Below are positions 1-6,493 of a stretch of DNA of 9,190 nt, piece by piece. Source of the stretch: Dehalococcoidia bacterium (GTDB lineage: Bacteria > Chloroflexota > Dehalococcoidia > Dehalococcoidales > BS750m-G39). The position numbers and the translations under genes were made by a program. The stretch is from NCBI GenBank assembly GCA_004375675.1, contig SOKR01000031.1:1-9190 (forward strand). Direction: 5' to 3'. Below the pieces are notes generated by a model. It saw only the letters and a list, made by a program, of their open reading frames with translations. It ran no database searches and was not told the origin of the DNA. The first letter of the stretch is position 1; each line of letters opens with the position of its first letter.

Positions 1-889
1 CGGTCTGAATCAGCACCGTAGCCATTGGTCCACGGCTCTTGTCCATCTCGGCTTCAATAACCACCCCTACCGCCGGGCGAGACGGGGCTGCCTTGAGCTC
101 CTCCATCTCGGCCACCACCAGCAGATTATCCAGTAATTCCGAGATGCCTTTCTTCTCCTTGGCCGAAATGGCAACGCTGACCACATCGCCCCCCCACTCC
201 TCAATAACCAGGCCGGCATCGGCTAACTGCTGCTTAACCGTCTCAATGTTAGCCTCAGGCCTATCAATCTTATTAATCGCCACCACGATTGGCACTCCCG
301 CCGCTCGGGCATGGTCAATAGCTTCCAGAGTCTGTGGCATTACCCCATCATCAACCGCCACCACCAGAATAGTAATATCGGTCACCTGAGCACCCCGAGC
401 CCGCATCACGGTAAAGGCTTCGTGACCCGGGGTATCCAGAAAGGTAATCTTCTGCCCGTTAACCTCTACCTGATAGGCACCGATATGCTGCGTAATACCC
501 CCCGCCTCGGTATCCATTACATTTGTCTGGCGGATAGCATCCAGGAGTCTGGTCTTACCGTGATTGACATGCCCCATAATGGTAACTACCGGCGGGCGTA
601 GTTTCAGCCCACCAGCTTCTTCTTCCCGGGGCTGATAGCGCTTGCTTTCTCCAGCACGGGCTGTCCGGGACTCTGGTTGGGCTTCATAACCAAGGTTGAC
701 CGCCACCACCGCCGCCGTCTCATAGTCAATAACCTGGTTAATATTGGCAAAAACGCCGTTGCGCATCAGCTGTTTGATGATATCAACGGCACTGACCTGC
801 AACAGGTCAGCCAAATGCCTCACGGCTATTGAGTGAGGAATCTCAATCAGCTTTGCCTCTGGTTCACCCGATTTGCTCTTCTGGGCCAC
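1..889 (-). CDS. infB: Translation initiation factor IF-2, C-terminal part beyond the window
   Basis: IF-2 is the GTPase that brings initiator fMet-tRNA to the 30S subunit and promotes 50S joining. The first 296 codons are visible. Residues about 12-66 are a single IF2_N domain, and the GTPase domain starts near residue 100, so the N-terminal region is short. G motifs are clear: G1 GHVNHGKT (106-113), switch I GGITQHIGAY (130-139), G3 DTPGHE (152-157), G4 NKID (206-209) and G5 SAK (242-244). The start of domain II follows from about residue 273. The first G1 Asp is replaced by Asn109. The GTG start at 889-887 is chosen because GGAG sits 7 nt upstream, overlapping the end of ylxR, whose stop is 11 nt before. 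It is the third gene of the nusA-ylxR-infB operon and is cut by the left edge. Identification is secure; the start is probable. Confidence 0.97.
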   Translation of the reverse strand, partial: MAQKSKSGEPEAKLIEIPHSIAVRHLADLLQVSAVDIIKQLMRNGVFANINQVIDYETAAVVAVNLGYEAQPESRTARAGESKRYQPREEEAGGLKLRPPVVTIMGHVNHGKTRLLDAIRQTNVMDTEAGGITQHIGAYQVEVNGQKITFLDTPGHEAFTVMRARGAQVTDITILVVAVDDGVMPQTLEAIDHARAAGVPIVVAINKIDRPEANIETVKQQLADAGLVIEEWGGDVVSVAISAKEKKGISELLDNLLVVAEMEELKAAPSRPAVGVVIEAEMDKSRGPMATVLIQT

Positions 890-900
890 TAAATCACTCC

Positions 901-1164
901 TTATCCCAGTCCCTGCCCGTATCTGACAAGCTGCTCCCGATTATCGGGAGTAATAGCAGTACGCAGGGTATGCTCCAGCCGCCCTTCTTTAAGCCCCACC
1001 GCCCAGCAATCCCCCGCCGGACATAAGTAGGCACCGCGACCCGCCTTCCTGCTCTCACTATCGACCTCCACCCCACCGTCCGCAATCCGGACCAGCCTAA
1101 TTAGCTCCCGCTTGGGTCTTATCCGGCCACAAGCGACACAAGTCCGCTGCGGTATATGCTTCAC
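901..1164 (-). CDS. ylxR: YlxR/RnpM family RNA-binding protein (DUF448)
   Basis: This small basic protein of the YlxR family is usually encoded between nusA and infB, as here. The family is RNA-binding, and in Firmicutes it has been linked to RNase P modulation (RnpM). From the GTG at 1164 it has 87 residues, close to the usual 90. It starts MKHIPQRTCVACGR and carries the family hallmark GRGAYLC at residues 42-48. Four cysteines (9, 12, 48, 53) form a C-x2-C and C-x4-C pair, compatible with a metal site, which is inference. The frame is open further upstream, so starts at GTG 1188 (95 aa) or ATG 1197 (98 aa), overlapping the nusA end, are possible. I prefer 1164 because the conserved family sequence begins there, although no good Shine-Dalgarno precedes it; translational coupling to nusA, whose stop is 10 nt away, may suffice. 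Confidence 0.9.
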   Translation of the reverse strand: MKHIPQRTCVACGRIRPKRELIRLVRIADGGVEVDSESRKAGRGAYLCPAGDCWAVGLKEGRLEHTLRTAITPDNREQLVRYGQGLG

Positions 1165-1174
1165 CGAAGGTGAA

Positions 1175-2581
1175 TTAATATTCCTCACCCTCCTCATCAA
1201 TGATTTCCCGCTCACGGCGCTGCTTCCTACCCCTGACGCCATCATCGGCGCTTCGCTCAGGAGCCTTCTTCTTTTTCTTCTTCTTCGACTTGGAGGTTGC
1301 CTTAGTCGGGCCCGGGCTCAAAACGTCCTCGGCAAAGCGGAGCTTGGCAGTTTTCTCCGCCCCCACCTCTATGGGCGGCTTCAAAATAGTTTCGGGTGGC
1401 GCCAGCTCAGTCTCAAGGACGGGCTCAGGCTCTGCTTCAGGGATTAAGGCTTCTTCCGGAGCCGCCGGCTCTTCGGGGACAAGCTCCTCGCCAAGCACCG
1501 CTTCTTCTGGCTCGGGCGAAGGCTCGGCCTTGGTCAACTTTTCTTCCTCAGCGATTGAGGCGCTCTTTATATCAATCCGCCAGCCGCTGAGCTTAGCCGC
1601 CAGTCTGGCGTTCTGTCCTTCTTTACCGATGGCTAACGAGAGTTGCTTATCAGGGACAACCACCGTAGCTATCCCATCGTCTTCATCCAGTTCCACACTC
1701 AGTACCTGCGCTGGACTCAGGGCATTGGCAATGAAGGCGGCGGTATCCGAGCTCCACGAGACCACGTCCAGCTTCTCGCCATTTAGCTCTCGCATAATAT
1801 TCTGTATTCTGATGCCGCGAAGCCCAACACAGCAACCGACGGGGTCGATGCCCTCCTGACGTGCCGCTACCGCTATCTTGCTGCGATAGCCAGCCTCGCG
1901 GGCAACCGCCTTAATCTCTACAACCCCACTCAAAACCTCGGGCACCTCAAGCTCAAAGAGACGGCGCAGTAAATCGGGGTGAGAACGTGAAACAACCACC
2001 TGAGGTCCCCGGCTGGTCCGGACCACTTCTAAAAGATAGACTCTAAGCCTCTGACCTATGCGATACCTTTCATTGCGTACCTGCTCGGCGGCGGGGAGTA
2101 TCGCTTCAGCTCTACCCAGGTCAACGAAGAGCTGACGGGGTTCTATGCGCTGCACTACACCGGTGACAATATCACCTTCTTTATCGGAATATTCCTCGAA
2201 AATGGCGCTGTGCTCCGCCTCATGAAGGCGCTGGAGGATAACCTGCTTGGCCGTTTGCGCGGCAATGCGCCCGGCATTGCGGGGGGTGGCTTCTGCCATG
2301 ACTACTTCGTCAAGCTGTACATCGGGCTTGATCTTAACAGCGTCGGTCAGTGATATTTCAAGACGCGTATCCGAAGGCTGCTCGACTACGGTTTTTTCCG
2401 CCCACACCTTAACCCGGCCCGTAGTAGGGTCGATCTTGACCGAAATCTCCTGGGTAGAGGCAAAATTATCCTTCCGGTAAGCCGATACCAGCGCTGTTTC
2501 CACGGCGGAAAGGACCACCTCTTTGGGCAGGTTTTTCTCTGCCGAGAGCTGGGTTATCGCCAGCATAAATTCGCTCTTCAT
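1175..2581 (-). CDS. nusA: Transcription termination/antitermination protein NusA
   Basis: NusA binds RNA polymerase and nascent RNA and modulates pausing, intrinsic termination and antitermination. The 468-residue product has the full order: N-terminal RNAP-binding domain (about 1-125), S1 domain (about 133-200), KH1 with DPVGCCVGLRG (246-256) and KH2 with AIGKEGQNARLAAKLSGW (317-334). After residue 340 comes a 128-residue low-complexity tail, first acidic and proline-rich (EPSPEPEE type), then basic with a run of seven lysines near 433-439, ending acidic. This tail takes the place of the C-terminal acidic repeats seen in some proteobacterial NusA proteins. The frame is open to 2695, but the ATG at 2581 (MKSEF) fits the family N-terminus. 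A GGGGGAGG motif lies 14 nt upstream, longer than ideal, so the start is likely but not certain. It is the first gene of its operon. Confidence 0.97.
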   Translation of the reverse strand: MKSEFMLAITQLSAEKNLPKEVVLSAVETALVSAYRKDNFASTQEISVKIDPTTGRVKVWAEKTVVEQPSDTRLEISLTDAVKIKPDVQLDEVVMAEATPRNAGRIAAQTAKQVILQRLHEAEHSAIFEEYSDKEGDIVTGVVQRIEPRQLFVDLGRAEAILPAAEQVRNERYRIGQRLRVYLLEVVRTSRGPQVVVSRSHPDLLRRLFELEVPEVLSGVVEIKAVAREAGYRSKIAVAARQEGIDPVGCCVGLRGIRIQNIMRELNGEKLDVVSWSSDTAAFIANALSPAQVLSVELDEDDGIATVVVPDKQLSLAIGKEGQNARLAAKLSGWRIDIKSASIAEEEKLTKAEPSPEPEEAVLGEELVPEEPAAPEEALIPEAEPEPVLETELAPPETILKPPIEVGAEKTAKLRFAEDVLSPGPTKATSKSKKKKKKKAPERSADDGVRGRKQRREREIIDEEGEEY

Positions 2582-2624
2582 CCCCGCTTTTGCAACCTCC
2601 CCCGAATATTTTACCCCCAACAAC

Positions 2625-2651
2625 AAAAAAGTGGGTTTCTCTGCCCCACTT
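2625..2651 (-). terminator. Terminator-like hairpin in the nusA leader (possible attenuator)
   Basis: Read on the minus strand, AAGTGGG (2651-2645) pairs perfectly with CCCACTT (2635-2629) across a 9-nt loop and runs into a T tract (TTTTTT with the stem end, then GTTGTTGG). A U tract follows only on the minus strand, so it is oriented for transcripts going into nusA. It lies about 30-55 nt downstream of the expected start from the 2686-2714 promoter and about 45 nt before the nusA ATG. No minus-strand gene ends here, so premature termination (attenuation) of the nusA operon is the simplest reading. The stem is only 7 bp with 4 G-C pairs, so its strength is moderate. Confidence 0.55.
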
Positions 2652-2685
2652 AACAAGAACTTATCTAATTCGGCGTACCGTCTGC

Positions 2686-2714
2686 AGTATACCACAACAG
2701 GAGCTGGGATGCAA
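2686..2714 (-). promoter_or_regulatory. Sigma70-type promoter for the nusA-ylxR-infB operon
   Basis: On the minus strand a -35 box TTGCAT (2714-2709) is followed by an exact 17-nt spacer and a -10 box TATACT (2691-2686). The bases TGG directly before the -10 also fit an extended -10. Transcription would begin near 2679, giving a leader of about 98 nt before nusA. The match is good and its place at the head of the operon makes sense, but no start site has been measured. Confidence 0.65.
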
Positions 2715-2796
2715 TAGCTAGCGCCCGTTTTTGGGGGGTATTCGGGATAACGCCTTAGCGCAGCAAAAAAGTGGGCTAAATCTATATAGCTCCACC

Positions 2797-2825
2797 TAGA
2801 AATTATAATGGCACTAAGCTATAAT
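2797..2825 (+). promoter_or_regulatory. Probable promoter for the M20 amidohydrolase gene
   Basis: TAGAAA (2797-2802, 4 of 6 matches to the -35 consensus) and a perfect TATAAT (2820-2825) are separated by 17 nt. The start would be near 2832, leaving a leader of about 20 nt that holds the ribosome binding site. A second perfect TATAAT at 2804-2809 lies 16 nt upstream but has a poor -35. The promoter is divergent from that of nusA, with about 80 nt between the two -35 boxes. Confidence 0.55.
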
Positions 2826-2840
2826 GAAAAAACAGCCGCA

Positions 2841-2847
2841 AGGGGAG
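2841..2847 (+). promoter_or_regulatory. Ribosome binding site that fixes a TTG start
   Basis: AGGGGAG stands 4 nt before the TTG at 2852. It decides the unusual start codon of the M20 gene: no in-frame ATG occurs before the conserved N-terminal region. Confidence 0.7.
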
Positions 2848-2851
2848 AAGC

Positions 2852-4024
2852 TTGGATATTAAAGCGCTAAAAGACTCAGTTATCAAAGAAGTAGAGGCTC
2901 ACCGCCGCCAGCTCCGTGATATAAGCCTTGAAATACACGCCAACCCCGAGCTGGGCTTTAAAGAGGTCAAGGCATCCGCCCGGCTCACCCAGTACCTGGA
3001 GGAAAACGGCTTCGCTATAGAGCGAGGCATCTGCGAACTACCCACCGCCTTCCAAGGAAGATACGGAAAGGGCAAACCAGCCATCGCCATTCTGGCTGAG
3101 TATGATGCCCTGCCCCAACTGGGGCATGCCTGTGGTCATAATCTGATAGCCGGCAGTGCCGTTGGCGCCGCCGTGGCTTCCAAGCCAGCTATCGACAAAT
3201 GTGGGGGTAGTGTCCTGGTTATCGGCACGCCCGCCGAGGAGTTCCACGGGGGCAAGGTGGTGATGGCGGAGCGGGGAGCCTTTGATGAGATAGACATAGC
3301 CATGATGGTGCACCCGGGGGCGCACGATACCGCCACCACCCAGGCCCTGTCCTGCATCACCCTGGAGGTCGAGTTCTTCGGCAAGGCGGCTCACGCCGCC
3401 ACCAGGCCCGAAACCGGCATCAACGCCCTGGAGGCAATGCTCCTCTCCTTCGCCGCCATTAACGCCCTCAGGCAGCACGTCGTGGATAAAGCGCGCATCC
3501 ACGGCATTATTACCGACGGCGGAGAAGCGCCTAATGTCGTCCCCGCCCACAGTGCGGGCAGCTTTCTGGTGCGTGCTGAGGATAACGCTTATCTGGATGA
3601 GCTCAAGGAAAAGGTGCTAAATTGCTTTGTTGGCGCCGCCGCCGCTACCGGTGCCCGTTTGGAATACCATTGGGGAAAGATACTCTATGCGCCGCTGCTT
3701 AATAACCTGACGCTGGCCGAGCTATTCCGGCAGAATATAAATTCTCTGGGGCACGATATGCCACTCTCCGGCGCCAGTAGAGTCGGCAGCACCGACATGG
3801 GTAACGTCAGCCAGATCGTGCCGGGCATCCACCCCACCATCGCCGTAGCGCCCGAAACAGTAGTGATACATTCTCCGGAGTTTGCTGAAGTGGCCGCTTC
3901 CGAAGCCGGCATCAAGGGGATGCTCGATGCCGCCAAGGCACTGGCGATGACGGTAGTCGACCTGACCGCCGGCCCGGAAACAGTTACCAAAGTCAAAGAA
4001 GAGTTTGAGCGGGCAGGCCGATAA
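2852..4024 (+). CDS. M20 family metallo-amidohydrolase (AbgB / PM20D2-like)
   Basis: This is a 390-residue zinc or manganese hydrolase of the M20D type, which cleaves amide bonds of N-acyl amino acids or dipeptide-like substrates in the cytoplasm; there is no signal peptide. Visible metal ligands and catalytic residues are HACGHN (Cys94, His96), PAEE (Glu129, Glu130), His154 in MMVHPG and His340 in VIHSPEF. The lid or dimerisation domain lies about 168-285, starting with the GKAAHAATRPETGINALEA motif, and GSTDMGNVS (312-320) is the usual C-terminal signature. Among M20D enzymes it looks closest to the PM20D2 / p-aminobenzoyl-glutamate hydrolase group, but the substrate cannot be read from the sequence. 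The start is TTG with a good ribosome binding site. The following activase gene begins 56 nt downstream and could be co-transcribed. Confidence 0.93.
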   Translation: MDIKALKDSVIKEVEAHRRQLRDISLEIHANPELGFKEVKASARLTQYLEENGFAIERGICELPTAFQGRYGKGKPAIAILAEYDALPQLGHACGHNLIAGSAVGAAVASKPAIDKCGGSVLVIGTPAEEFHGGKVVMAERGAFDEIDIAMMVHPGAHDTATTQALSCITLEVEFFGKAAHAATRPETGINALEAMLLSFAAINALRQHVVDKARIHGIITDGGEAPNVVPAHSAGSFLVRAEDNAYLDELKEKVLNCFVGAAAATGARLEYHWGKILYAPLLNNLTLAELFRQNINSLGHDMPLSGASRVGSTDMGNVSQIVPGIHPTIAVAPETVVIHSPEFAEVAASEAGIKGMLDAAKALAMTVVDLTAGPETVTKVKEEFERAGR

Positions 4025-4080
4025 GCCCTTGTCAAACCACACCCCGTAGTCTAAGATTATATTAATGCTTAGGAGAATTA

Positions 4081-5046
4081 ATGGAAGCCTATCTGGGTAT
4101 TGATGTCGGCTCAGTAACCACCAAGTTGGCCGTAATAAACGAGGCTGATGAGCTGGTCGCCGACCTCTACCGGCTAACCCGGGGTAAGCCTATCGAGACG
4201 ACGCAGCAGGGCTTAAGGCAAATCAAAGAGCAACTCCCACCGGGCATGGATATCTGCGGCGTAGCCACCACCGGCAGCGCCCGCTACCTGGCCGGGGTTA
4301 TCGTCGGCGCCGACCTGGTCAAGAACGAGATTACCAGCCATGCCTTAGGCGCCCTGCACTATTTCCCCCAGAGCCAGACCGTCATCGAAATCGGAGGGCA
4401 GGACAGCAAGATTATCATTATCCGTGATGGTATAGTAACCGACTTCGGCATGAACACGGTTTGCGCGGCCGGCACCGGTAGCTTCCTCGACCACCAGGCA
4501 ACGCGCCTTAATATGAGCATTGAGCAGTTCAGCCAGCTAGCGCTGGTGAGCGCGACGCCGGTGCACATCTCCGGGCGGTGCACCGTTTTCGCCGAATCGG
4601 ACATGATACACAAACAGCAAACCGGGCATTGCACCGAGGACATTGTCTATGGCCTTTGCCAGGCACTGGTGCGTAACTACCTCAACAATGTCGGCCTGGG
4701 CAAGGATATTCAACCCCCGATAATATTTCAGGGTGGCGTTGCCTTCAACCAGGGTATATTGAAGGCGCTCCAGGAAGAGCTCGGCCCCGAGGTTATCGTT
4801 CCCCCCCACCATGAGGTGATGGGGGCAATAGGCGCCGCCTTACTGGTGCACGAAGAGATGACAAGCGGTCAGAATGAAAGCAGGTTTAAGGGATTTGGGG
4901 TCAGCGAGATAAATTATCGCACTTCCTCGTTTGACTGCCAGTCCTGCCCTACTCTATGTGAGATATCCCAGCTTTCCGTCGATGGACGGATTCTTGCCCA
5001 GTGGGGAGGTCGCTGCGACCTGTGGCAGACAAGCCCAACCATTTAA
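4081..5046 (+). CDS. Acyl-CoA dehydratase activase (BadF/BadG/BcrA/HgdC ATPase family)
   Basis: This is an ASKHA-fold ATPase of the kind that, as a [4Fe-4S] homodimer, drives ATP-dependent electron transfer into 2-hydroxyacyl-CoA dehydratases, benzoyl-CoA reductases or related double-cubane proteins. Of its 321 residues, GIDVGSVTTK (6-15) is phosphate loop 1 and EIGGQDSK (103-110) phosphate loop 2. Cys128 (TVCAAGTGSF) and Cys167 (SGRCTVFAESD) are the expected cluster ligands. The core ends near residue 260. A tail then adds C-x2-C-x3-C (Cys286, 289, 293) and GGRC (Cys312), resembling the cysteine linker between activase and DUF2229-type parts in very large fused activases, although the protein stops here. 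The ATG has AGGAG 5 nt upstream. No dehydratase subunit gene lies nearby, so its partner is unknown. Family assignment is firm; the role is open. Confidence 0.93.
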   Translation: MEAYLGIDVGSVTTKLAVINEADELVADLYRLTRGKPIETTQQGLRQIKEQLPPGMDICGVATTGSARYLAGVIVGADLVKNEITSHALGALHYFPQSQTVIEIGGQDSKIIIIRDGIVTDFGMNTVCAAGTGSFLDHQATRLNMSIEQFSQLALVSATPVHISGRCTVFAESDMIHKQQTGHCTEDIVYGLCQALVRNYLNNVGLGKDIQPPIIFQGGVAFNQGILKALQEELGPEVIVPPHHEVMGAIGAALLVHEEMTSGQNESRFKGFGVSEINYRTSSFDCQSCPTLCEISQLSVDGRILAQWGGRCDLWQTSPTI

Positions 5047-5065
5047 CAATTCTGGTGAGGAAGAT

Positions 5066-6079
5066 ATGCTAATTGCCGTTGATGCCGCTGGCGGCGAAAA
5101 CGCCCCGCGGGAGATAGTGAAAGGGGCCATAAAAGCCGCCCAGGAATACAAGGTTGATATCGCCCTGGTGGGCGATAAAGCCGTCTTACACGTGCTGGCC
5201 GGGCGCGATATAAAAAAACTGAACCTCCAGATCTTTGAAGCCACCGAGGTCATCGCCCCCAACGAGCACCCGATGAGAGCCGTGAAAAATAAGCCCAACT
5301 CCTCAATAGTAATCGGCACCAACCTGGTAAGAGACGGCGTCGCCTCCGCCTTTGTCTCGGCGGGCAACACCGGGGCGGTGTTAGGCGCCGGGCTGCTCAA
5401 GCTGGGCAAGATAAAGGGTATCGAGCGCCCCGCCCTGGGCAGCTTTCTTGATATCACCCCCGCCACCCCGACCCTGCTCATTGATGCTGGTGCCAACGCG
5501 GAATGCCGGCCCAGCCACCTGGTCCAATTTGCTCATCTGGGCTCAACCTACGTTAAACACCTGCTGGATATAGACTCGCCGCATGTTCGCCTGCTCAGCA
5601 CCGGCGAAGAAGAAACCAAGGGCAACCGCCTGACTCAGGAAAGCTATAATCTGCTCAAGAAGAGCCGGCTAAACTTCGTCGGTAGTATAGAAGGGCAGGA
5701 CATAGCCAAGGCAACCGCCGACGTCATCGTTACCGATGGCTTCACCGGCAATATAGTGCTCAAGACGATAGAAGGAATGGGTGACACCTTCCTGAGAGCG
5801 GCGCGCCAGGTAGGGTATGTCGTTGCCACTGCCTATCATCTTCGAGGGCGAGCTCTTCTCCAAGAGATTGGACTGGGTTCCTGGGCTAAGAAGGCAGACT
5901 ATAGAGAATACGGCGGCGCCTGTCTCCTGGGGGTAAACGGAACTATCATCGTCGCCCACGGGCGTAGCCAGGCCAAGGCGATAAAAAATGCCATAGGTCA
6001 AGCCAAACAGACAGTAGAACGGGACATCTGCCGAATAATTAGGGAGGGAAACTATGAGCAAGCCGATAGCAGTAACTGA
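5066..6079 (+). CDS. plsX: Phosphate acyltransferase PlsX
   Basis: PlsX converts acyl-ACP and phosphate into acyl-phosphate, the donor used by PlsY in the first acylation of glycerol-3-phosphate in phospholipid synthesis; it acts at the inner face of the membrane. The 337 residues match the family length. Motifs include VDAAGGENAP (5-14), SAGNTGA (98-104), DAGAN (140-144), GEEETKGN (180-187), TDGFTGNIVLKT (223-234) and YGGACLLGVNG (282-292). The more usual GGD of the first motif is GGE here. The frame is open upstream to 4931, but ATG 5066 has GGTGAGG 5 nt before it and begins at the family N-terminus. It starts 19 nt after the activase gene, and its last 26 nt overlap trxA. The usual fab genes are not adjacent. 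Confidence 0.96.
   Translation: MLIAVDAAGGENAPREIVKGAIKAAQEYKVDIALVGDKAVLHVLAGRDIKKLNLQIFEATEVIAPNEHPMRAVKNKPNSSIVIGTNLVRDGVASAFVSAGNTGAVLGAGLLKLGKIKGIERPALGSFLDITPATPTLLIDAGANAECRPSHLVQFAHLGSTYVKHLLDIDSPHVRLLSTGEEETKGNRLTQESYNLLKKSRLNFVGSIEGQDIAKATADVIVTDGFTGNIVLKTIEGMGDTFLRAARQVGYVVATAYHLRGRALLQEIGLGSWAKKADYREYGGACLLGVNGTIIVAHGRSQAKAIKNAIGQAKQTVERDICRIIREGNYEQADSSN
6041..6048 (+). promoter_or_regulatory. trxA ribosome binding site inside plsX
   Basis: AGGGAGGG lies within the last codons of plsX, 5 nt before the trxA ATG at 6054. It is a near-perfect Shine-Dalgarno and shows that trxA is read from the plsX transcript, with the two genes overlapping. Confidence 0.75.
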
Positions 6080-6380
6080 CGCCGACTTTGAGCAAAAGGT
6101 ATTAAAGGCAAAGACGCCGGTGCTGGTGGACTTCTGGGCAGCCTGGTGCCGACCCTGTCTCATGACCGCCCCGGTGCTGGAAGAGCTGGCTAAGGATTAT
6201 GCCAGCAAGTTAACCATCGCCAAGCTGGACGTCGACCAGAACGCTAAAACCGCCGCCCAGTACGGCATAATGGCTATACCCAACCTCATTATCTTCAAAG
6301 ATGGCAAGCCGGTATCACAAATCGTAGGCTATAAACCCAAGGAAGAATTGAAGCGCAGCCTGGACACGATTCTGGACTAA
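6054..6380 (+). CDS. trxA: Thioredoxin with a CRPC active site
   Basis: This is a 108-residue cytoplasmic thioredoxin, of normal family length and without a signal peptide. It would reduce protein disulfides, presumably fed by a thioredoxin reductase encoded elsewhere. The redox motif is WCRPC (Cys32, Cys35) in the context VDFWAAWCRPC. The usual sequence is WCGPC followed by a basic residue; here Gly33 is Arg33 and the residue after the motif is Leu. The cis-proline is Pro76 in AIPNL, where IPT is more common. The buried Asp equivalent to E. coli Asp26 is kept (VDFW, Asp26). The gene overlaps the end of plsX by 26 nt and has its own strong ribosome binding site. It is probably a true thioredoxin, but the CXXC change could alter redox potential or partner choice. 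Confidence 0.93.
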   Translation: MSKPIAVTDADFEQKVLKAKTPVLVDFWAAWCRPCLMTAPVLEELAKDYASKLTIAKLDVDQNAKTAAQYGIMAIPNLIIFKDGKPVSQIVGYKPKEELKRSLDTILD

Positions 6381-6443
6381 CAAAATAACGGTTATGGGGC
6401 GGTTACCAGTCATCGGTATCTGAAAATTAGTCTCTTCATCACC

Positions 6444-6472
6444 TTCCCCTGCGCCGATAAGTGAAGTATAAT
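6444..6472 (+). promoter_or_regulatory. Possible promoter before rplI
   Basis: The 113-nt gap between trxA and rplI holds a perfect TATAAT (6467-6472), with TTCCCC 17 nt upstream (6444-6449), a weak -35 of 3 of 6 matches. The expected start near 6479 would almost coincide with the ribosome binding site AGGGAG (6482-6487). rplI-dnaB-dnaD could thus have its own start, or be read through from plsX-trxA, since I see no terminator in the gap. Confidence 0.35.
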
Positions 6473-6493
6473 TATAAAACAAGGGAGAAATTT

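Noticed and set aside
1200..1859. Plus-strand open frame of 219 codons opposite nusA
   Set aside because: Its Ser/Phe-rich low-complexity sequence mirrors the Glu/Lys-rich NusA tail; no ribosome binding site or family resemblance.
2764..2775. Second copy of the AAAAAAGTGGG sequence found at the leader hairpin
   Set aside because: It has no complementary arm nearby, so it does not form a second terminator; an 11-nt match in A-rich intergenic DNA can arise by chance.
4058..4063. TATATT before the activase gene as a -10 box
   Set aside because: No -35 at an acceptable distance: the nearest TTGTCA gives a 23-nt spacer.
6385..6395. Perfect inverted repeat ATAAC-G-GTTAT after trxA, as an operator or terminator
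   Set aside because: Five A/T-rich pairs around one base form neither a stable hairpin nor a T-tract terminator, and no known operator is recognised.
6402..6420. Possible terminator between trxA and rplI
   Set aside because: The best pairing is six positions with one mismatch and no following U tract.
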